From Sitta carolinensis (Eukaryota > Chordata > Aves > Passeriformes > Sittidae), in the NCBI GenBank assembly GCA_032173965.1, contig CM063287.1, positions 4,283,859-4,347,858 on the forward strand: a stretch of DNA of 64,000 nucleotides. Direction: 5' to 3'. Positions 12,977-23,641 of the stretch are shown here, piece after piece. The first letter of the stretch is position 1. Each line of letters opens with the position of its first letter. Under the pieces are notes generated by a model. That model had not been told where the DNA came from. It ran no database searches and saw nothing but the letters and a program-made list of their open reading frames with translations. The position numbers and the translations under genes were made by a program.

Positions 12977-13797
12977 TTTTTTTTTTTTTTGAGTCCAGTA
13001 ACAAAACAATTCAAAGTAGTATTTCTCACTCTAAGCTGGAAACACATTTTTATTGTTTCCAATTGCTAGGAATTCAAAAGGGGATTTTCAGGCATAAATA
13101 AAAACCATCCAGGTGTTCCAAAGCAACCTGAAGGTGAACACACCTCTGGATTTCTTTAGTTTTAAATCTGTCTTGGAGGTGAGCAGGCCCTGAATGACAG
13201 ATCTGAAACTGAAACAAACAAAAAATCCCTCTTCTGCACTCAGTTGTTTCACATTGGCTGTTTACAAAAAAATAAAATGTTACAAACGTGTCATAAGCAA
13301 TAAGGGCCATGAGCTGGACTTGGATGATCCTCATGAGTCAGGATTCTATGAAAACCTTGGAGAGAGGCAGAGATGAGACACACCAGTTTCTTCTGAGCAG
13401 ACATGGAATACTACATTGTCTGACAAAGAAAGATTTTTCTAAGCACCATAAGGAAGCTTTTCTCTGCAGAGCAGGTTCCACCGAGCAGTAGGGAAGTGAA
13501 AAGGCAAGAGGCTTTCCTCTCACAGTGGCACAAGAGTGCGTGAACAAACCACACTGAACTAATCCTTCACACAGCTGACACCCAAGAAGCAGCAACTGGG
13601 TCCAGTTTTATGGTCCAGATCCTCTGACACCTTCCCAAGGAACAACCTGTAGGGCAAGGTGTTGTAATGTGCAACTTCCACAACAAACAATTCACAAAAT
13701 TAAATAACCTGATTCCAATTCTGGCCAGAAATCATTTCAAGAGTGGTGAAAAAACCAACAATTCAGACACATCTGTAGCTATCCTCAAAGATAAAGG
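12977..13797. other. Unassigned non-coding stretch
   Basis: It begins with a T-run just after the duplicated block. No gene or transposon is recognised. Confidence 0.55.
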
Positions 13798-13905
13798 TTC
13801 TTGGAGCAATCTGGGTAGTGGAAGGTGTCCCTGCCCATGGCACAGGGTGGGATGGAATGGACTTTAAAGTCCCTTCCACTGCAAACTGCTCTGTGATTCT
13901 GTGAG
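13798..13905 (+). mobile_element. Short CR1 3'-end fragment
   Basis: About 108 bp of CR1 tail in sense orientation, with 'gtgtccctgcccatggcaca' and 'actttaaagtcccttccact'. It ends in the terminal octamer-like repeat 'ctgtgattctgtgagg', the classic CR1 3' terminus. It is severely 5'-truncated. Confidence 0.85.
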
Positions 13906-14688
13906 GGAAAAGAGATGACAACTGTCACGCTTGAAGATGATTATTTGTGAAAGCAAGAACTTCGCACAATTTTTATTGCTCTTTTCAAAAGCTGATGATT
14001 CAGAAAGAACTGGCTGGAAAGGCTGGGAAGTCAGCAAATGTGGCTTTGCTTATTTTCATCAATGAGATTGATGGCAATCATGGCTGTAAGAGCATGACCA
14101 GCTCCTTTCCCAGCAGTGCATCTCATCCCCCTCCCTGGCCATGCTCTTCACATCCCAAATACACCAAGGTGCCCAGTGGTGAGAGAAAATGCAGGACAGG
14201 ATGTCCCAAGGCAGCCAAATCCATCCATTCTCCAGGGCATTCATGCTGGCAGAGCTTCAGGAAGGAAAGCAGCCAAGGAAAGCTCAGCCCAAAACAAAGT
14301 GTGGCCAAAGGGGACAAATTGAGTGGTTTAATTTGAGGCACATTTGCTCCCTGCGGTCTCTCCTCAGCTGGAGAGAGCTGTCCTGTGCCTGCCAGCAGCA
14401 GGGACCAAAGGGACACCAGTGCACCCAGTTCACCCAGTGCCACCACGGGGGCCTCGCCCGTGCCAGCCCAGCTGGGAGTGAAGATGGAGGAGGATGAAGC
14501 CCAGCAAGGCTCAGGTGGGGTCCTAAGCCAGACTGGTCCATGTCAGGGCATTTTCAGCTGCTCTGGGAAGGACAAAACTCATCTTATTCCATTCACACCT
14601 CAAACCTCAGCCACCAGAAGAGCCTCCTCCTCAGCCTGTCAGAAAACAGCAGAAAAAGTGGCTGAACTCCGAGGCTGGAGAGGATTGG
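13906..14688. other. Unassigned non-coding stretch
   Basis: Moderately G+C-rich sequence with several overlapping short frames on both strands, none convincing. No transposon is recognised. Confidence 0.5.
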
Positions 14689-14869
14689 AAGGTTTCATGA
14701 GGGGAATGTTGCTCCAGTGGAGGAAAAGGAATGAAGAATTAGAGTCATGATGAGAAAACAGCAGGTGCCTCCTCTGCCTTCCACCACAATCATTGACCAT
14801 GTCCCACCTCCCCACAGAAAACACACCACCAGCCCAATTCCTCTGCTGAAGATTCAGAGGAGTTCCACA
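14689..14869 (+). repeat. Direct duplication, copy 2 (unknown family)
   Basis: Second copy of the segment at 12786-12976, same orientation, about 1.9 kb away. Flanks on both sides differ from those of copy 1, so the duplicated unit is about 185 bp. Confidence 0.8.
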
Positions 14870-17295
14870 ATCTCTTATATTTTTTTAATAAGCCAGCCTG
14901 TAAGGGAGCAATCCACTTGTATCTGATTACTATTATTTACATTTGTAATAATGCATTTCAAGAGCATAACTAATAGCCTGCAGTAATTTAGTCAACAGAT
15001 TCCTCCATTTGACATCCCTTTGGAGGAATTATGAAACAAACCCTAAACAGATGCTGACAAGCTGTTCCCAAACACGCATGCAACATCATTTTTAAAAACT
15101 GCTTAACTAATCAACATTTGAAAGTAAAAGTACTGCTTGTGACCTGCATTATCATGCAAACTGTGTATTATTTTCCCCTTATAAATCTAGAATTCATTAT
15201 CATATTTGATTTATCATGAACAGCCCTACAAACCTTATTTACCCTCTGGCTCACAGCACCCTGATAATTTAGTACCCCATTTAAATTTTTGTTTTCCTCA
15301 TCTCCTCAAAATATGACCTACCCATCAACAAAAAAAAAACCCAAACCAATCAACCACAAACTTGAAAACAAATAAACACACACCAAAAATAAACCAAACC
15401 ACAAAGCAATTTAAAAAATACAAATCTCAAACTTACTGCTAAAGCAATGCCAGAGTAACTGCTGTGGCCCAAGCACAAGATTTTTGACAAAGATTTATCA
15501 CTAAAAATAGTTTCAAAGTAAGGGAAAATTGATAACATCCCTTGTTAATTTATGTCAATGGTTGATTACCTTCAGTCAAATATTTACAGCTTGTTTAAAA
15601 TTTCAATATCAACAATTTTGCCTTGCAGTAATCTTATTTTGTTCCACATTTGAGGCCCTGAAGCACTAAAAAAACCAAAAAAATCAACCTGCATCAAAAA
15701 GATTACCCTCTTAATTACTTTTTCTGCTTGTGTGAAGTGTGTTGGAGCTCCACAGCTCTTATTGTTAAATCTTTATTATTAAAATATCATTTTAGCTCTG
15801 AGTAAGAGCAACAATGCTGTGAAACACACAGGGGAGCTTCCAATATTCCCATTTGCTTGTTCCACCTGGTCCTTCACCTTTTTCACATCTATCAACCCTC
15901 TAATTTAGGGAGCCAAATTTCCAGTTCCTCCTCACCTCAACAGCCTTGTAAAGGAGGACTGCGGCACACCCACTCCATCTTCCCAATTATTTGAAGCTTA
16001 CAATACACCTAACCTGAAGGACATTTAGGGAATCCTGAAATTGCAAAGAATTGCCACCAGAGCTGCTGGAGACTGGCCCAGGCAGATAGATGACAGGCAA
16101 TGAGTGATTGCAGCCAGGGACTTATAAAAATAAAAATAAAATAAAATAAAAGCCTGGTAAGCTCTGAAGGAAGCCTGTGACAGCCACCAGAATTCTGCTC
16201 TTCCTTAATTATAGTCCAGGAATAACGTGCTGAAGGTTCATCTGTAGGAAGGGCAAAGGGTAGAAAATGAAGACCCAGTTTTGAACAGAACCTGTCTGTT
16301 GATAATAAAAACTAATAAATTGCTGCCTCTGTCATGCATTAATACAGGGATCTACAGGGAAGTCTTGCAAAGATTTTGCTATTTCCTCTGGCACCAAAGC
16401 TACCAATCTAATCATAAAAAGGGATGATAAACACAAAGCCAGCAGGAAAAAAACACCAAACCCAAACACCAAAAAAAAACCCCTAAAATCACACAAACCT
16501 TTGTCACAGCTAAAGAGAAAAGAAAGGGGAAAATCCTCTCAGCAGCTGTAACCCAGTGGCCAAAATTCCTGCTTTTCTTCATGTATAATTATATTCCACC
16601 CAATACACTGATACTCACTCTTTACTAACTCTTTATTTACTGACTACTGGCAAACACAAATTCTTTGTTTCATAAACCCACATCAGGCTACAGCTATAAT
16701 TCTTGCAGCAGTAAATATTTGTGTCCAGCAGCATTTTCACTGAAACTGGTCCAGCCAAAGTCGCATGCAGTACAGGTCTCCACTACTGTGATCCAATTTT
16801 TCCCAAATATACATAGAACAGCAAAACACACTGGGGAGAAAAAAAGCCTCAGAAAAGACAGGAAAACATCCCGTGTGTTTTTAGTGCTGCATCTCAAAGT
16901 AAAACACTAAAGGGGGGAAAAAAAGCAACACAAAAACCAAAAACAAAACTCAGCACATTCAGATTCAGTATAAATCCCAACGTTGGATGCTTGAAGGAAG
17001 GAAGAACCAAAAAAGCTTTTTCAGAAAAAGGGAATATTTGGAGTATTCAGGGAAAGCAAGCTATTTTCTGGGTAAGATAAAATATAATAAACAGATAAAA
17101 TATGACACTAAGAAATCCAAAATATGGCTACAGGACAACAGAGATGAAAGAGAGGCGAATCATTAGGTTGTGTTTTCTTCATTTGTTTTTGTTGCTTTGC
17201 CATCAATCACAATTGTGGATCCTGCAACCTGAATTCCCACATAGGGCTAATTCCCATCAAAGTGAAGGAGTCTGGAGGAAGGGAAAGAGCAGAAG
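14870..17295. other. Unassigned A+T-rich stretch, possible conserved elements
   Basis: No gene is seen. The part at about 14880-15260 is single-copy, CpG-poor and dense in AT-core motifs (TAAT, TTATCA, ATTATC), a texture often seen in vertebrate conserved non-coding elements. This is inference without an alignment. A/C-rich low-complexity patches lie at about 15330-15420 and 16445-16495. Confidence 0.5.
16124..16151. repeat. (AAAAT)n microsatellite
   Basis: About five imperfect copies of a 5-6 base A-rich unit ending in T. Confidence 0.85.
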
Positions 17296-18426
17296 GAAAA
17301 GCCCATGGCACCTGGGCAGGAACAACCCCGGGAACCAGCACAGGCTGGGGTGGAGCTGCTGGAGCAGCTCTGTGGGGAAGGACCTGGGGACAGGACCTGT
17401 CCCTGAGCCCCCAGAGTGTCCTGGGGGTGCTGAGCCCAGCGAGCTGTCCCTGAGCCCCCAGAGTGTCCTGGGGGTGCTGAGCCCAGCGAGCTGTCCCTGA
17501 GCCCCCAGAGTGTCCTGGGGGTGCTGAGCCCAGCGAGCTGTCCCTGAGCCCCCAGAGTGTCCTGGGGGTGCTGAGCCCAGCGAGCTGTCCCTGAGCCCCA
17601 GAGTGTCCTGGGGGTGCTGAGCCCAGCGAGCTGTCCTGAGCCCCCAGAGTGTCCTGGGGGTGCTGAGCCCAGCGAGCTGTCCCTGAGCCCCCAGAGTGTC
17701 CTGGGGGTGCTGAGCCCAGCGAGCTGTCCCTGAGCCCCCAGAGTGTCCTGGGGGTGCTGAGCCCAGCGAGCTGTCCCTGAGCCCCAGAGTGTCCTGGGGG
17801 TGCTGAGCCCAGCAAGCTGTCCCTGAGCCCCCAGAGTGTCCGGGGGCCAAGGAGGCCCCTGGCAGCCTGTGTGCAGCAGGGAGAGCTCTGCCAGCAGGGC
17901 AGGGAGGGCTCCTGCCCCTGTGCCCAGCCCTGGGGGCACCTCGGGCTGCCTGTGCAGCTCTGGCTCCTCAGCACAGCAGGGCCAGGGAGCTCCTGGAGCC
18001 GAAGCTGCGCAGCTGAGGAAGGGCCTGGAGCATCTGGGTGCCCAGCAGAGGCTGAGGGAGCTGGGGCTGCTGCGGCTGCAGAGGAGCCCCAGCTGAGAGG
18101 GGCCCTCAGCCCTGGGTGTCCCTGTGTGCAGGGAGGGCTCCCAGCAGGGCCCAGGCTCTGCTCCGGGGGCCAGCAATGGCCCCAGAGCCACGGGCAGGGG
18201 CTGAGCCCAGCAATGGCCCCTGCACAGCAGGCACAGCTTCTGCCCTGGGCAGGGCCCAGCCCTGCACACATTGTGCACACAGGCTGGGGGCTCTCCTGCC
18301 TGGGGCTGGGGCACAGCTGGGTGCACACAGGGCTGTGCCCTGGGCTCTGGGATGGCCCTGCTGGGACACGCAGGGGGCACCAGGGGCACACCCGGCAGCC
18401 TCCAGCCCCTGCCACACCGGGATCCT
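17296..18426 (+). mobile_element. CR1-like element carrying a 47-bp minisatellite
   Basis: The left part reads like the 3' portion of CR1 ORF2: 'cacctgggcaggaacaaccc', 'accagcacaggctgggg', 'gctgctggagcagctctgtg' and 'gaaggacctgggg'. Next come the 47-bp tandem units, then more CR1-like sequence including 'gggcctggagcatctgggtg' and 'gaggctgagggagctggggc', and a G+C-rich tail ending at 'gccacaccgggatcctg'. A shortened inverted copy lies at 56712-57066 and confirms both ends. The 402- and 421-aa frames here are by-products of the stop-free repeat. Whether it is CR1 proper or a derived non-autonomous family cannot be settled by eye. Confidence 0.75.
17397..17848 (+). repeat. 47-bp minisatellite, ten units
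   Basis: Unit starts are at 17397, 17444, 17491, 17538, 17585, 17631, 17677, 17724, 17771 and 17817. Most units are 47 bp; those starting at 17585, 17631 and 17771 are 46 bp, each having lost one C, and the last is partial. Each unit has 'cagagtgtcctgggggtgc' followed by GCTGAGCCCAGC and GAG. Units are nearly identical, so expansion or homogenisation is recent. The penultimate boundary carries CAAG in place of CGAG. Confidence 0.95.
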
Positions 18427-19510
18427 GTGAGGAAGGAGCAGGGCTCTCCTGGAGTATTAAGCAGTGAGGTCTTAGGGAAACCCCACCACAACACCATGCT
18501 CATGGACCACACAATTCAGGCTGTGTTAATGTGTTCCCAGGGAGGTAGCTCATGAATATGAACAACACAACAGCGTCACCACCACACCAAATCAAACCTC
18601 CAAAGGCTGCGAGGAAAAAAGCCAACCATTGAAATTAATAAATGTCTTTGTTGCTGGCAATCTGTCTCTCGTTGCCCCAAAAGAGTTACACGTATAAATT
18701 AAATACAGACCCTGTAAAAGGGTAATCCCTTCCATTTAATCTATGGCTTCAGCCATTTCTCCTCTAATATGCACCGACTGTATATGTCAATCTTACAATT
18801 ACGAGAATTATTGAGAAAGAAGATGCAGCATTTTCCACCAGCAAAATTCCAAAGAAAAAGCTTTCTCTTGACAGCAAATATCTTTGGATTTTGGGGATGT
18901 GGACCATCACACAAAGGATTCTTTTAACACAATAATCTGAAACATTGTGTTTGAGTTTAGTTGAACTTTCCCCATCTGCACAAGAAGCAGCTTTGCTTTA
19001 TTTGCAGATTTACCAGGTGATACATCCATCCCAAAACATTAACTGGAAATGAGAGCTATAAAGAAGCTGATGGTTGGGTTTTCTGATTAAATGCAAGGTA
19101 CAGGCTCAGATCTGCTCTGTACATTCACATCTAGCCAAGAACAGACATAGCAGAGAGGAACAGATCTTATCCCCTCCACAAGCACTAACCCATTTCATCC
19201 ACAAACTACTGTCCTTCTGGAAGAGAAGTGCTTTTGATGACCACAGAAATTCCCCTCCTGCCAAATTCTCCTGCACTGCAGCAGCTGGGGTGTGTATTTG
19301 CTTGTGTCAGGAGTGATCACTGCTTAATTTGAGCATTATCTACAGGAACAGCAAACGAGCCCTCAGAGATCACTCAGAGGTGTTCACATTTCCTCTCCTG
19401 AAAATATGGAAAAGTTGGGACTTGCCATCTGTCTCTGCTCTTTGTGCAGGGAACATCAGTTCTGCTCAAAACTGCAGTTGTTCCTCTTATCTCACACATG
19501 TGATATTATG
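18427..19510. other. Unassigned stretch with possible conserved element
   Basis: No gene is seen. About 18640-18960 is CpG-poor, single-copy and rich in AT-core motifs, unlike the neighbouring repeats. A regulatory element is possible but undemonstrated. Confidence 0.45.
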
Positions 19511-19632
19511 GAAACACAGACTGGTTTGGGTTGGAGGGACCTTAAAACTCATCCAGTTCCACCCCAGGGACACCTTCCATTATCCCAGGCTGTTCCAAGC
19601 CCTGTCCAGCCTGGCCTTGAACACTGCTGTGT
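19511..19632 (-). mobile_element. CR1 LINE fragment, 3' end
   Basis: An antisense CR1 tail starting 'gaaacacagactggtttggg' and continuing 'accttaaaactcatccagtt' and 'gtccagcctggccttgaaca'. It is truncated after about 120 bp. Confidence 0.9.
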
Positions 19633-20323
19633 CCATGGGAAACAAACCTGGAGGAATCCAAGGTTAGTGTACCCTGGTGGACAGCTGCTTTCCCAAGGGG
19701 TGGATATTCCTAAAAATAATCCCTGTATTTTTCTCCCCTCCCTTCTTTTCCCTTTTTCTTTTTAAAAAGTCACCTTACTGGGCAAGTTACTCACAAAAGC
19801 CAGGAGCCTTAGAACAAGACAAACTTTGCAATCAGGGCAGATAGACCCAACACCACTTCAACCCAAAATCTGAAGCAAGGAATGTCCCCATTTAGACTCA
19901 TCTGGAAGCTGAGTGCTCCCAGAGACATGAGAAGCTTTCCAGAAGCATATTAACCCAAATGTGCATTAGGCAGACACTCTCCACAAGAAAAAAAAAAAAA
20001 AAAAAAACTACAATTCAAGAAGAGATGCAACTTGAAGAATCAACATTTATAGGAAAATTAAGGTAGCTGCTGAAAAAAAAATACTGTAGGGAAACAGCAG
20101 CTTGGTCTGAGAACTACAAAATAGTAATAATAAAGTAACAACAACCTGAACAGCTGTAACAAAATTCCTGAAAAGCAGGATCTGTGATGAGAAGGAAGCA
20201 TGACATCCATTTCTACAGGTGGGAGGAATAGCCACTACAAAGTTTCCTCTAAAATTATCTTTTCTTTCAAATAACCATCAGTTTTCAGCATTCTTACACC
20301 ATCATATCCCAGAAAGGCTCAGT
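19633..20323. other. Unassigned non-coding stretch
   Basis: No gene is seen. It contains a run of 20 A at 19988-20007. Confidence 0.55.
19988..20007. repeat. Poly-A tract (20 A)
   Basis: Uninterrupted adenine run with no recognisable transposon body beside it. Confidence 0.9.
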
Positions 20324-20436
20324 TTGAAGAAGCCCTCAAAGATCATCGATTCCAACCTTTCCCCCAGCACTTCCAAGGCCACCCATGTCCCTTGTGCCAC
20401 ATCCACACTGCTTTTAAATCCCTGCAGGGATGGTGA
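20324..20436 (-). mobile_element. Diverged CR1 fragment, older subfamily
   Basis: An antisense CR1 tail with 'ccctcaaagatcatcgattc', 'caacctttcccccagca' and 'aatccctgcagggatggtga', the last matching the 'tgcagggatggtgactc' block of older CR1 subfamilies. It is truncated on the right. Confidence 0.75.
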
Positions 20437-22372
20437 CTCAACTTCATACTGCAAACACAAGGCGCTATTTGAAGAAGTGCGTCAATAAAACCATGTTTAA
20501 AACCAACAGATGGGAGCTGGGGGAAAAAAAATTGGGTTTTTTTGGTTCTGCCTCTCCTGGAGCAGCACCTTAATTCCACAAGGACAAGATCCAAACAACA
20601 ATCCACAATTCCTAGCTGTCTCTGCCACACAGTTTGCAGGAGGGCTATTATTACCTCAGTCTCCTTGCAAGAGATTTAAATTAGCAGATTCGATTAGGTT
20701 TGTGCAAAATAAAATCCAAGACGACGCTCATATGGGTATTTCCTTTACACAACCTGTTACTCCCAGTAAAAGCAAAAATACCCAACCCCTTGATTAAGGT
20801 AACAGAGGAAATTATGTTCCTTTTTGAAGGCACTAATTAGGTGTTTTTGGAATGCTGGAAGGGGGCGGGTGAACCCATCCAATTTACATGGATTTCACAG
20901 TTCATTTTCAACCTTAGCCAAATCCCATTTTATCTCTTTAGAGAACAATATTTCAATCCCTCTTTTTTAGCCATAAACCAAAGCCAGTACATTTGACGAT
21001 CCAGCTCCAAATCAGTGGTGGGAATTTGTGGGGAAAACAGGGAGCCCTTCAGTGGCAGGGATATCCCAGGGTGACAATTATTGTAAACAAAGCAAGGTGC
21101 AGAAGCCACCTCGCCTAGTGGCTGTGCCTGTTTTGCTGCAGATGCTCAAAGCCTGAATTAGTTTGGAAAATTCTACAAGAGCAGGACAAACTCTAACCAT
21201 CTTCCTTCCCCCAAAAAATAAATCATGGATGTGTGTGGTAGAATTCCTGAGTTTGCCCAGCAATCTTCAGGTTCCTGAATTTCCATATTTCAACTTGTCC
21301 AGTCCACAGACTCAGCCAGAGAAGAACAAGGACAGGCCAAGTCCTCAAAACTGAAAATAAATTCCTGCAAAATTTGGGCTCGAGAGCAGCATCTACAAAG
21401 CTTTAAGGTGAGTTTTGGCTTCAGAGAAATTTGACAGAATAGCAGGAAAGCTCAAATCTACTTACTGCCTGGAAGCACTGGAGGAATAGAAAGTGAGGAG
21501 GGGAAAACCCCACACCCCAGACACTTGGAGAAACCGAGGCAACCAAGGAGATCCAGGAGCCAAGCATGCCCCTCTGGGCGTGCTGATCAGCAGAGCAGCT
21601 CTTCAGCTACAGCAGCCTCCTCACCTCTGGGCAGAGGTCCCAAACCTGAGCCTGGTCTCCAGAAGGGGATGAGAAAACCCCCTGAGGTCAGCTGAGAACA
21701 GGCTGTAGTTAAGATCAGGACCCTGCATCCCGCTCAGCCTCTGGAAGCAGGTGCAGAAGGAAGGGACTGCCAGGGGTTGGGGTTTTATCTTTAACGAGCT
21801 GCAAGGCAGGAAGCCAACGAGGTGAAAACCCCAAAAGCCCGAAGCCAAGGGTTAAATCCATCCAGCTGCTGACTTCAGCAATGCTGATGCTAATGCCAAA
21901 GTATTAAGGAAAGGGCAAACAAATAAAAATACACTATAACTGCAAGTCAATAAATTAAAAAAACCAAGAACAAACAAATCAGTTCAATAAGTTTCATGTC
22001 CTTTTCAAAACTGTTCTCTTATTAATATGACTAATAAAGTTTGGCTACAACAAAGCAATAACCCATGCATGAAAAATGGGGAGTATAAATGCAGTTATTG
22101 TTCGGAAAAATCAGGGTACACACACAGTACTACACACACTAAGAAACCCACAAGAGCAAAATAAAGCTCTGTTTGCAACAGGAATATTAATTCTGAATTA
22201 ATTCCTTGCTGTTTCTTTTAATGTGCTCAACAGATTTATGTTGCTCAACTCATATTTATGACACCTGAGGAGAAAACCAGGTGCATCAAGCACTCAAGAC
22301 TTAGAAAACCAATTAACCCTTTGGTAAAAGATGATAAGGCAGCAGACAGCACAATGCCAAAGTAATCAAGGA

Positions 22373-22397
22373 TTTTTTTTTTTTTTTTTTTTTTTTT
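22373..22397. repeat. Poly-T tract (25 T)
   Basis: Uninterrupted thymine run, extended by TTT-rich sequence on its right. Confidence 0.9.
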
Positions 22398-23607
22398 ATT
22401 TTTAAAGCAAACCTTCAGCTGCCTGCACCCTTCCCAGAGGAGGCACTTGGGCTGGAGCTGGGAATGAGCCCTGCCATCAGCCCTGGCTCGCAGGCACAGC
22501 CTGGGTGACGTTTATAAACGCCCATATGCTGCCCCGAGCAGACTGCATTTCCTTCAGCACACAATCCAGGCTTCAGGCACACGAGGAGTACACGGCCAGA
22601 TTTTCTGCTATTACCTCACCATCTGGTGCTGTTGTCTGAGAGCTGCAGGTTTGAAAAGCACTCACAGAACACATTTTGGTGTGAGTTCATGTGTGTGATG
22701 TCTGGGACTCACCTGATTACCTACAGACACTCCTGCAGCTCTCTGCTCTCATGAACACACATTTCTAACAGTCTCTCAAGGTGCTCTCTGAGCAAACTCC
22801 ATGCTGCTGCCCTGCCCTGCTTTGGGGTGATTTATACACATGGGGGTTGCACAGAACTCTGCATGCTGCTATTTAACTTCTGCAGACTCCAGCATTCCCA
22901 GAGAAGTGCTGGAAGCTGAGCTTATCCCCCTCTGTGCCCCCATATTCACACCATAGCAAATTCAAGTTGTTATTTTCAAGGACCTGAACCAACCACCGTG
23001 CCACTGCAACCCTGAAGCCTTCACTTCCCAAAATCTCCAAGTCACTGCACTCATCAAAGCCTCTGCTGTTGATCCCATCTGCAATCACAGTGACCCCAAA
23101 TCATTGCTGGGCTTCCCCAGTATTTCAGATACTCATGAAAAGCCACTAAAACCTGCCTCATCACATTCCTCACATCCAAAAAAGGGAACCCTGAGGACCA
23201 GGGCTGCTCCAGCCCTGCAAGAGGGAAATTGCATCAGTCCCAAATACAAAAGTTTCAATCATTAACAATATTAAAGAAACCATCAAAGCCACATCTCTCC
23301 CCCTCAAATGTGTGGGTGGGGGAAAAACTATTTTAAATATCCACTAAGACTGGAGAAAATAATTTTCATAGGATGCAGTGATTTGGCTTTAAACCAATTT
23401 TTTTAAATAACTAAACTGCAAGCAGAAAAAGGACTAGTTAGGAGACTCACTTGAATTTATTTCTTATTTTTTCTAGATAGTTTGTACGAGCTCTCTGTCA
23501 AGTTACATCCACAACAAACCTGCTCTAATACCCTAATTTCAGCTACATGAGATAGGAATATCAAAAACCAGAGAAAAGGTACTGTTTAATTGCTTTTGCA
23601 ATTCTCC

Positions 23608-23611
<4 letters not shown>

Positions 23612-23640
<29 letters not shown>
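23612..23640. repeat. Poly-A tract (29 A)
   Basis: Uninterrupted adenine run. No transposon body is recognised next to it. Confidence 0.9.

Positions 23641-23641
<1 letters not shown>

Noticed and set aside
17397..17848. Direct repeats that might suggest a CRISPR array
   Set aside because: The units are contiguous with no spacers, and the host is a vertebrate.
17207..18512. Overlapping 402- and 421-aa minus-strand frames
   Set aside because: They run through the 47-bp array and the G+C-rich CR1-like element. The 47-bp period shifts the reading frame from unit to unit, and nothing like a domain appears.
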